From positions 157,300 through 221,299 of the forward strand of contig JAFISE010000040.1 in NCBI GenBank assembly GCA_022560025.1: a stretch of DNA of 64,000 nt. The letters are read 5' to 3'. A program made the position numbers and the translations under genes. The stretch comes from Stagonosporopsis chrysanthemi. Lineage: Eukaryota > Ascomycota > Dothideomycetes > Pleosporales > Didymellaceae. Positions 56,426 through 64,000 of the stretch are shown piece by piece (position 1 is the first letter of the stretch; each line of letters begins with the position of its first letter). A model generated the notes under the pieces. It was not told the DNA's origin, did not search any database, and worked only from the letters and a program-made list of their open reading frames with translations.

Positions 56426-58231
56426 ATGTCGTCGTCTGTGTTCTACAAGTTCAAGAACTCCAAGGAGCCAGAACGGTATGCCTTTGACGGAAACGAGATC
56501 TCCGTGTTCGAGCTGAAGCGCGCAATTATCGAGGCCTCGGGCATGGCCAAGAGCACCGACCTCAACCTCCACATCTACCACGAAGACGAGCCGACAAAAG
56601 AGTACGACGACGACACAACCACGATACCACGCACAAGTACCGTCATTGCTGTACGGCGGCCGGCCGCGCGAGGGTTCAGCAAGATCGCGCGCTACGTCTC
56701 GGGCAAGCCCCCAGTGCGCGCCATTAAGAAGGACGCCGCGCCAGTCGTAGCACCGCGCCCAGGTGGCGCCACAGAGACCGACGCAGAGGCTGCCTTCCTG
56801 GCAGAGTCGGCACAGGTCTGGGACGCGCAGAAGGAGTCGTTATCACACGCAAAGCCAGTTTACAATAAGAAGAAGCCGGTCAATGTGCCCAACTACGACC
56901 CACCGTCTGGCTATGTGTGTCGGCGGTGTGGCGTCAAAGGCCACTGGATCCAGCAGTGCCCGGAAAACGACAACCCCGACTTCAAGCCCGTTCACTGCCC
57001 TAAGCGCACAACCGGCATTCCCAAGTCGTTTCTCAAGGTTGTGGACAAGTCTGAGGTGGACGAGGATGCCAAGGGCGTCATGCTGAACGCCGATGGAGAA
57101 TACGTGCAAGTCATGACGGACACAAAGACATGGGAGAAGTTCCAGGAGAAGACACAAGCGACCAAGGCGGCGGCGGCTCATGCAGACGCGGCAAGCAAGG
57201 AAGTGCGCGAGCGCGGGCTAGAGTGCCCGCTCGACAATAGAATGTTTGTGCAGCCCGTCAAGACGGCCTGCTGTGAAAAGACCTACTGCAATGATTGTAT
57301 CGAGTCGTCGCTAGCAGACAATGATCTTATTTGCCCCAATTGCGGAGAAGAAACACTGATCGAATTCACCCCTGACAAGGACATGGAGGCCCGCATCCGC
57401 GACTTCGAGGCCGAGAAGGCCCGCGAGAAGGCTGACGCAAAGGCAGAGAAAGAGGCCGCCGCCAAAGCGGAAGTCGAGGCCGCCGAAGCCGCGTCCAAAG
57501 CAGCAGCTGACGCCGCCGCCGCCGCCGCCGCCGCCACCGCAGCAGAGTCCGACAAATCCAAATCCAATGCGCAAGCTAATCCCACAGACCTCTCGTCTTC
57601 CACCGTGCCCGCCTCAGACTCCGCACAAACAGACCAACAAACCCCCTCCGAAGACAGAGCCGACAAGGAAGACCCCCCCTCCGACACCGACTCCAAGAAG
57701 CGAAAGTCCCCCCCGACAGACATCCAGCCCCCCACGGCGCCCAAAGCCATGCGCCAGCAGCAGCCCCCGACCAGCACCTCGATGGAGCAGGACTTCATCG
57801 CGCAGATGGAGGCGCTGAAGAACATGCCCATGGGCATGAACATGCCGGGGATGGGCATGCCGATGCCAATGGGCATGCCGGGGATGAACATGGGCATGAT
57901 GCCCAACATGGGCGGCTTCAACATGGGCGGCATGGGCATGGCCAACGGCATGGGCGGCATGAATGGGATGATGGGCATGGGCATGAACGGCATGAACGGG
58001 TTCAACCCCATGCAGATGCAGAACATGCAGATGATGGGGGGCAACCCGCAGCAGCAGCAGCAGCATGGCGGTATGAACGGTGGTGGTGGGGGTTTCGCAT
58101 TCAACGCCCAGAACAACGCCGCGGGGATCCCGGGCAACGCACAGTTCAACGACGCGTATGACCGCCAGCCCGTCAACCCGAACCGCCAGCGCGGGAGGAA
58201 GCCTAGGGCCCCCGATTATAGATATCTCTAA
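56426..58231 (+). CDS. mpe1: Mpe1 / RBBP6-type cleavage and polyadenylation factor subunit
   Basis: Subunit of the nuclear cleavage and polyadenylation factor, needed for pre-mRNA 3'-end formation; RING-type domain with E3 ligase features. Single exon, 601 residues. Domains in order: DWNN ubiquitin-like domain (~4-78; VFYKFKNSKEPERYAFDG, FELKRAIIEASGM); CCHC zinc knuckle at ~165-178 (CRRCGVKGHWIQQCP); RING/U-box-like domain at ~266-310 (CPLDNRMFVQPVKTACCEKT, CNDCIESSL, CPNCGEE). A long Ala/Glu/Lys helix containing an Ala run follows (~325-375), then a Met/Gly/Asn-rich tail (~470-560; GMNMPGMGMPMPMG) and a basic end (NRQRGRKPRAPDYRYL). The order matches fungal Mpe1. The start lies directly before the DWNN strand. 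Confidence 0.96.
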   Translation: MSSSVFYKFKNSKEPERYAFDGNEISVFELKRAIIEASGMAKSTDLNLHIYHEDEPTKEYDDDTTTIPRTSTVIAVRRPAARGFSKIARYVSGKPPVRAIKKDAAPVVAPRPGGATETDAEAAFLAESAQVWDAQKESLSHAKPVYNKKKPVNVPNYDPPSGYVCRRCGVKGHWIQQCPENDNPDFKPVHCPKRTTGIPKSFLKVVDKSEVDEDAKGVMLNADGEYVQVMTDTKTWEKFQEKTQATKAAAAHADAASKEVRERGLECPLDNRMFVQPVKTACCEKTYCNDCIESSLADNDLICPNCGEETLIEFTPDKDMEARIRDFEAEKAREKADAKAEKEAAAKAEVEAAEAASKAAADAAAAAAAATAAESDKSKSNAQANPTDLSSSTVPASDSAQTDQQTPSEDRADKEDPPSDTDSKKRKSPPTDIQPPTAPKAMRQQQPPTSTSMEQDFIAQMEALKNMPMGMNMPGMGMPMPMGMPGMNMGMMPNMGGFNMGGMGMANGMGGMNGMMGMGMNGMNGFNPMQMQNMQMMGGNPQQQQQHGGMNGGGGGFAFNAQNNAAGIPGNAQFNDAYDRQPVNPNRQRGRKPRAPDYRYL

Positions 58232-58261
58232 CCACGCCTCGGCGGTAGGGAAGAAGAATCA

Positions 58262-58284
58262 GACGACGACGACGACGACGACGA
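58262..58284. repeat. GAC trinucleotide repeat
   Basis: About seven GAC units, followed by purine-rich AGGAAGGAAGG-type sequence to ~58332, just after the mpe1 stop. Confidence 0.9.
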
Positions 58285-58974
58285 AGGAGACGCAAGGAGA
58301 AGAAGGGAGGAAGGAAGGAAGGAGGGAAGGAGGTCCACACCCCACACCCCAACAGCTGGCCAGCTTCCCCAACGGTGAAATGGTGAAACGGGGAAACGGG
58401 GAAACGGGGGGAATCCACATCAATCAAGCATCATAGTATCATTTTCGGCGTCACGGGCATGCAACCTTTTTTCTCAGTCTTTCTACATGGCCAGGGGCGG
58501 GGTTGGGTTGGGTTGGTATCTATCATCTGGGAGTCCCTTTTCATTGGCTGGCTGGCTTTCTTTCGTCTTTCGTATGTCCACGGCGGGTTGGGGGGTTTGG
58601 GCGCACACTGCAGCATGTGATGGGGTGATTGTGGCGTTTGGGGAGAGTGAAGGGGAAGGTGGGGATAAGCTGGGTGGTGGTGGTGGTGGTGGTAGAGGGG
58701 AAGGAAAGGGGCCTAGGTTGTAGGATTGCATCGACACGCACCGGATTAAATCACATCACATCACATCAAACAATGACAAGGCAGATTAGAGATCCTTCAC
58801 TGTTTCTCTGCTCAGAGCTGCGATGTAGTGGTGTAGTGATGTAGTGGCGTAGCGAGTGGGGGACTAGAGCACGCAGAGTAGGATATACAATACAACCCAA
58901 TCAGGGTTTTGCCCATCTTGCCACACCAATCAATGGCAACGGCGCAGCACAGTCTTGTAGAACAGAGTACGTAG

Positions 58975-59005
58975 CAGGTAGGTAGCAGGTAGCAGGTAGC
59001 AGGTA
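58975..59005. repeat. GGTAGCA heptanucleotide repeat
   Basis: Four to five imperfect tandem copies of AGCAGGT/GTAGCAG. Confidence 0.85.
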
Positions 59006-59021
59006 GACTACTATAAAACAC

Positions 59022-59041
59022 AAACACACACACACACACAG
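59022..59041. repeat. CA dinucleotide repeat
   Basis: Short CA run with one interruption (ACACAAACACACAC). Confidence 0.9.
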
Positions 59042-59194
59042 AGCAAAAACCCAACCCTGAAACCCTGCCCCCATTAAGCACATATCACATATCACCCCGC
59101 TCCAAAACTACTCGTATGTAGATTCTCGAAACTGCCCTTTTGTGTCTCGTCTCTTGCAAGAGTTGGATGCGCAGGGTAGGCGGTAGCATGGTGT

Positions 59195-59212
59195 GGCATG
59201 GCATGGCATGGT
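59195..59212. repeat. GGCAT pentanucleotide repeat
   Basis: Three to four tandem GGCAT units with flanking diverged copies (GTGTGGCATG). Confidence 0.85.
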
Positions 59213-59265
59213 GTGGCGTGGCATGAAGTGGCGTGCGCGCTGTATGATGTGCGGTACGGTACGGT

Positions 59266-59305
59266 ACAGGACAGGACAGGACAGGACAGGACAGGACAGG
59301 ACAGG
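59266..59305. repeat. ACAGG pentanucleotide repeat
   Basis: Eight perfect tandem ACAGG units preceded by three GGTAC units. Confidence 0.95.
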
Positions 59306-59431
59306 ACGACACGTGGTTCTGCTTTGTGCTCGCTCGGGGGAATGTTGGGAGGAGGGTGAGAGCAACAGCAGCAGCAGCAGCAGTGGTGATGGTGGTGGTG
59401 ATGACTATGTGTGTGTATGTGGGGCGGGCCC

Positions 59432-59444
59432 GGGGGGGGGGGGG
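59432..59444. repeat. G homopolymer tract
   Basis: About 13 consecutive G after GGGGCGGGCCC; could form G-rich structure and is prone to sequencing error. Confidence 0.9.
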
Positions 59445-59528
59445 TTGTGCGTGTGCAGTACGACGAATCGACACGCTCGCCGACCGCGTATAAGTACGTG
59501 TGCGCGCGTGTATTTTTCAACACAGTTT

Positions 59529-59565
59529 GATCCAGTCCAGTCCAGTCAGTCAGTCCAGTCAGTCC
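59529..59565. repeat. CAGTC/CAGT repeat
   Basis: Mixed TCCAG and CAGT units in tandem. Confidence 0.85.
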
Positions 59566-59600
59566 ACGTGACATCACACCACATAACATCACCTCGGAGG

Positions 59601-59627
59601 CAAGCAAGCAAGCAAACAAGCAAGCAA
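59601..59627. repeat. CAAG tetranucleotide repeat
   Basis: About six CAAG units with one CAAA variant. Confidence 0.9.
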
Positions 59628-60022
59628 AGCGGCTAACTCGTACGGTATCCATCTATCTCTTTAGCTCTCTTAGGCGGGGATATCTCGAAGGGGCGCGAAG
59701 CGAAGGGAATACTACGACAATTAGAAAAAAAAACAATGCAAAAGCCAGGGTCCCTTCCGTCCATCCTTCCATTCATCTTCTCTCGCATCCTTACTGCCAT
59801 CCTTCCTCCCGTCCATCCGTCCGTGTGACTTCGTACAACAAGAAACCGATTGAAAACCAACAACACCCATGCACCTCTTATACGCCGATGCGGTCCCGAG
59901 CCGAGCCGTGCTGCGAGACACGCAAGAACCCTGCTGTACCGTCGCATGATCCTTTCCGTTCCGTCATTGGCGGTCCGTTCCATCCATACCATCAGTCATT
60001 AATTCCATCCCACGCACCTCGA

Positions 60023-63000
60023 CTACACCAGAACCCACTCGCTTCCCCTCTTGATAAACTTGTCCAGCAACAGCGTGACATCCGCCAGCACAAAGCGGCA
60101 GACGAAGAAGCCAAAGAACTCTGCAGCGTGGCGGGAGGAGAGCTCCAGACCCACGTGGGTGGGGGAGGAGTGCTTGAGGCCTGGGTCTTCGACTTGGCGC
60201 GCGATTTGGTCTGTGAGAGTGTTAGTGCTGGGGACATGAAGTGGTGTGGAGATGGAAAAGAAGGGAATGGGAGGGCTGTAGTTGCTTACCAAGAATCTGC
60301 GCCGAGTCGAACAACTTGGCCAAACTGCTCATGTACCCCGAATTCGGGCCCTCGAACGTCAGTCCCGAGGTATCCCTCTTCGCAAACCGAAGAGCCGGCA
60401 AGCTGGTCATGGGCAGGGTCGCCATGTTCAAAGAATCCTTGGGTACATCGCCGTTGGTGAGTTTCGGGCCCGCAAGGCTGGCGAGGTTCACTCCCGAGTT
60501 CTTGCTCCTCAGCTTGCGCCACGATGTCAGGTAGCTCTTGCCCTGCGCGACGGCACGGCTGGTGCTGTTGTCTTGCGAGCCGTGGTGACTGCGTATGCTG
60601 TCGCTGCCAGTACCACCTTCGCCGACGGAGGTTGCGTCTTTGAAGAGCGTTGAAACGCTCTGCACGCCGACATCGTTGCCGAGTTTCTTTGACAGCTGGG
60701 CTTGCACTTGATCAAGCACCACTTCAAAGGCTTGCATCTCCTCCAGCACGGTATCCGCATCGAGCGTATCCATGGACGCCATCTTTTGCAGCGCTGCGGT
60801 GAGCAGGTCGCAGTTTGCAATCTTGTCCTCCACATTTTTAATCTTGACGCCCTTGACGCGCCAGACATCACGTGGAATGAACAGCTTCGTCGAGAGATAG
60901 CCACCCCGAGGGTGCACAATGGTCTGGTAGAAGCAGCGCATCAACCAGAACGGGCGCAAGAGGTAGGTATCAGGGCATGGCTCCAGAGGTATTGGGGCGT
61001 TGGTGACAGAAGGACTAGGGGAACCCGGCGAGAATGGCGAATGGATGTCGCTCTCGAACAGATGCATACCCCCGCTAGGCAGTCCATCGACGTTGAAGGT
61101 TGGGAGGCTCGGTGTCGGCAGTGGCGCAATGTTTGCGACACTCGGCTTGCGGCCTGTGATGGAGAACGTCGTACTCAAAGGCGTGCCTATGGATGCGTCC
61201 GAGCCGTCCGGACTTGATATGGAGAGCGTTCTCTGTTTCAGACTTAATGACGATTTGTTCTTCCTGATGCCAAGAGTCGATGGCTTGGACTTTGGGGAGC
61301 TCGGCGCGAGACCCAATTCGCTGGACAGGGCATGGCCCAAGGCTGGCGTTGCAGGTGATATTGTGGCAGTTGTATCAGCCGGACTGGGAAGACCAGGCAA
61401 TGGCGAAGGAGGAACAAGACCTGTCTGTTGAGGCACTTGTGGCAGAGCTGGTGTTTTGAATGTCGGATCTAGGCTCGATTGCGTGCCGCTGAACAGTGCT
61501 GCAGCTGCAGACTTGGGCATTGGCGGGGCGTCGAGAGGTGAGTTCTTCGCAGGTACCGGAGGTTTCTCCGTATGCGGCGGCGCAGCTACCGCTGGCAGGG
61601 ATGTTTCGATCTTCAACGTTTTAGCGTTCTGTCCTGATAATCTCCGACTCCTCACAGACGCGGCCTCCCTAGTGGCGGTACTGGGTCGTGGGGTGATTTC
61701 TGGATCAACAGCCTGTGCTGGATGAAGTTCGGGGACCGAAGGTAGAGCCGCTAATGGGGGCGGAGGAGGAAGCGCTGGCAGCGCACCAGAAGGAGCAGGC
61801 ACCGGAGGAGGCGAGTGGAGTGGTAGTGACTTGGAGGCTGGTGGCTGCATGACCTCAGCAACCGTCGAGAGCGAAGTTCCTCCAGTAGTTCTGTGTGACG
61901 AGACGGAGCTGTTGTATGTGGAGAAGCCGCTCGAGTCCGACTGCCGCGGTAGTGAGGACTTTGTCTGTAGATCAAAGTCAAATCCATCCAGCATGTACTC
62001 TCTGGTCATTTCGTCCAGCAGCCGTTCCTCCTCTTCAGCCTCGTCGTTGAGCATCAGCTCAGCGCTTTCCCTGACGTGTGGTAATGTTTCACCCTGCAGT
62101 TGTGCCCCCTTGAAGCGGTACCTGGCTGCTGCAATAGCTTCTTCCCGCTCAGCTTCCCGCGCTCTCTCTTTCGCCAGCTCCACGCTTCTTAATCTTGTCG
62201 TAATGAGCTCGTCTGGTGCTAGTTCTTCGTCAAATGGTTCAAACCCGTCGTCGTAGGCAGCCTCGACGGCGGCATCCAAAGCAGCATCAAACTCGGCTTC
62301 TGTCCCTCCGCTTGTGTTTCTTGCGTGGTTCCGGCGCGCGACAGATTGAGGAGACAAGGACCGCACAGAGGACGAGCACGAAGAGCCACCGGATTCGTCA
62401 ATGGTGTCCAGCCACGAGGTCGACTCATTGCTATGGACGCGCTGGTGTCTGGACTGTGTGGGTTGCTGTGGTTGGAGCAGTCTTTGCGAATCGAACGGCT
62501 CTTTCGGTAATGTGGCGCTGAATAGTGGTGACTTGGACCGCTTCGGTGACAGAGGAGGAGGCATATACGAGCGGTCCATGGGCGATTCGATCGGTAATGT
62601 GGATCCTGCTAGCCGGCCGGGGGCCGGTTGGAGGTGGAATTGGGACGTTTGCATGCTTTGTTGGACATCGCGAATCGCTGTGCTGATGACGGACTCGCGT
62701 TGGCCGGCGAACTCGGGCTTCCTGAGGGGGAGTTGGTGGAAAAGGCCAGGGGGCGGGTCGGGATCGGGCTCTTTGGGGGGCAGATGTTCTGCAGAGCGGT
62801 CGTTGACGATTCTGGCCGTGGCGGCTGTCTCGATGACGACATGGTCGTCGTCTTCATCGTCATCGTCGGCCTCGAGCAGCATGGAGCGCTGCTCGTCGAG
62901 CGATTCACCACTCATGGGGCGGGCGGGCAGCGATTTCCCGTTGCTATGTATGTACCCAGGATCCAGTCGACGGAGCTCCTCGATGCGATTGGTGTATGTC

Positions 63001-63778
63001 ACGCGCTGGTGGTGTTAGTAAACAGACGGTGCTCAGAACAGGCAGGATCATGGCGGCAGACTACTCACAATGGCGTCCAGCTTCCGCCGGTCCTCGTCCT
63101 GCGAGCTGCGGATCATGACCTGCTGGAGCAGCTTGCACGCGTCCTCGTAGGCCTCCATGGCGCCCTCAAAGTTCTGGGCGTTGTCGAGCAGGACGGCCGT
63201 GTTGGCCTTTTGCAGGGCGCGGGACAGCATGGTCTTCTTGTCCTTCTCCCTGCGCTCGCGGGTGCGAGGCAGGGCGTCGTGGTAGGGATCGTCGAGGCGC
63301 GAGCTGGTGCTCTCGCTGCGGGTGTGGTCGCGGCTGGTGCTCCGGTAGTGGCCGCGGCTCTCGGTCCTGGCGTGGGCTTCGCGGCTCTCGCTGCGCGGGT
63401 GGTCCCTCGAGGTGGAGCGGCGGTGTCCCGCACTCGGGGCGCGGATTCGCACAGGTTCGGCGGACGAGGCGGCCGGGGGCCGGGTGGCAGACGGGGCTCG
63501 TGCAGCGCCAGCGCCGGGTGCGTGCCTTGCGTCCGGATCGCCCAGCGCAGGAATGGCGGGCGAGCCCAGGGGCGAGCGGGCGAGGACCCTGTCGACCTGG
63601 GTGCGCGAGGCGGGGCGCGGGGCAGCGGTCAGCGGGGTCCGGGGCTTCGAGTTGAAGTAGTCGGTGGGCTGGACGGCGGCGAAGAGGCCCGGGGTGAAGA
63701 GGCCGGCGGTGGAGGGCGAGGGCGCGGTCGAGGTGCTGCCGGGCGAGTTGGGGTCGAAGACGGCGGCCGAGAGCAGCA

Positions 63779-63809
<31 letters not shown>

Positions 63810-64000
63810 AGACAGAGACAGAGACAGAGACGCTGGGGCGGCGGTCGGGCGAGGCCGTGGTCGCGGTCGACTGCGACCAGCGGTTCACATTGGCAGACGA
63901 GCGTCGTCGCGGGCGGTGCTGGGACGCGGCGGGCGTCGAGGCGGGCGTCGAGGCGGTGTGGGCGGGGCGCTCAGCAGCAGCGGCGTCCGGGTCGTGCGAG
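60023..64000 (-). CDS. MIT-domain protein, 5' end beyond the window
   Basis: Large fungal protein with a microtubule-interacting-and-transport (MIT) domain, a helical hairpin that usually binds ESCRT-III tails. Exons on the minus strand: from beyond 64000 down to 63069, then 63005-60290 and 60210-60023 (introns of 63 and 79 bp); the last two exons alone encode 967 residues in clean phase. The MIT region reads MLSRALQKANTAVLLDNAQN, FEGAMEAYEDACKLLQQV, and across the splice LDAIRVTYTNRIEELRRLD. A long Ser/Pro-rich disordered stretch follows. A conserved C-terminal domain has LLRPFWLMRCFYQTIVHPRG, IPRDVWRVKGVKIKNVEDK and FFVCRFVLADVTLLLDKFIK. The Arg/Ser-rich part before MIT is in frame back to ~63780, but the clear upstream coding (SANVNRWSQST at ~63890) is in another frame, with the switch inside simple repeats. 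The true start lies outside the window. The specific function is unknown. Confidence 0.85.
63781..63833. repeat. GGC trinucleotide plus GACAGA hexanucleotide repeat in the MIT gene
   Basis: Nine GGC units (63781-63807) followed by about four GACAGA units. On the coding strand they give poly-Ala or poly-Pro and alternating Val-Ser or Leu-Ser depending on frame; the reading frame appears to change here. Confidence 0.9.

Larger units (their letters stand above)
58232..60022. other. Repeat-dense convergent intergenic region
   Basis: 1.8 kb between the stops of mpe1 and the MIT-domain gene. No coding signal. At least eight different short tandem repeats and a G13 tract lie in about 1.5 kb, listed separately. 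Confidence 0.7.

Noticed and set aside
61751..62521. Plus-strand ORFs opposite the MIT-domain gene
   Set aside because: Ser-rich mirrors of the disordered part of the confirmed minus-strand protein.

Overview
This 64 kb window is nuclear DNA from a filamentous ascomycete (Pezizomycotina). The signs are moderately GC-rich sequence, many introns of 45-63 bp with GTAAGT/GTGAGT-type donors and CTAAC/CTGAC-like branch points, and a set of fungal genes: frequency (frq), hymA, syp1, cmr1, a PhiA-like wall protein, a hybrid histidine kinase and an alternative NADH dehydrogenase. Dothideomycetes is my best guess, but this is inference. No operons, CRISPR arrays, viral genes, transposons or convincing tRNAs were seen.

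Layout. 0.6-8 kb: nuo-24 (complex I, minus), an 800-residue unknown coiled-coil protein (plus), a secreted LmbE/PIG-L-like protein (minus) and lcp5 (minus). 8.6-14.9 kb: a ~2,000-residue hybrid histidine kinase (minus). 14.9-17.7 kb: a long gap without genes. 17.7-20.7 kb: the muniscin syp1 in seven exons (minus). 21.7-26.2 kb: three plus-strand genes, namely a CAK/Csk1-like kinase, hymA (Mo25) and a Tls1/HCA59 protein. 26.5-27.4 kb: an uncharacterised Cys-rich fungal protein (minus). 28.7-33.3 kb: a GPI-anchored GH128 protein and a TRP-like FLC channel (both minus). 35.8-39.1 kb: alternative NADH dehydrogenase and arginase (minus). 40.2-43.5 kb: a DUF167 gene with an apparent frameshift (plus), a PhiA-like wall protein and COQ9 (minus). 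44.1-50.9 kb: cmr1, a GH64 glucanase and a zinc-cluster-less regulator (plus). 53-58.2 kb: frq and mpe1 (plus). 58.2-60 kb: a gap dense in simple repeats. 60-64 kb: an MIT-domain protein (minus) that runs off the right edge.

Functional threads. The genes are independent units, but several themes recur. Respiration and ubiquinone: nuo-24, the type II NADH dehydrogenase, COQ9. Cell wall and polarity: GH128, FLC, PhiA-like, GH64, HymA, Syp1. RNA processing: Lcp5, Tls1, Mpe1. Sensing and timing: histidine kinase, FRQ. Most exon boundaries were worked out by hand from splice signals and reading phase; nearly every multi-exon model given here closes in frame.

Points most worth a second look: the FRQ locus with its long in-frame leader and repeats; the LmbE-like protein whose catalytic-base Asp is Ala; apparent frameshifts in the DUF167 and MIT genes; an in-frame stop in the first exon of the kinase; three stop-free introns of length 3n; and two unknown Cys-rich fungal proteins.
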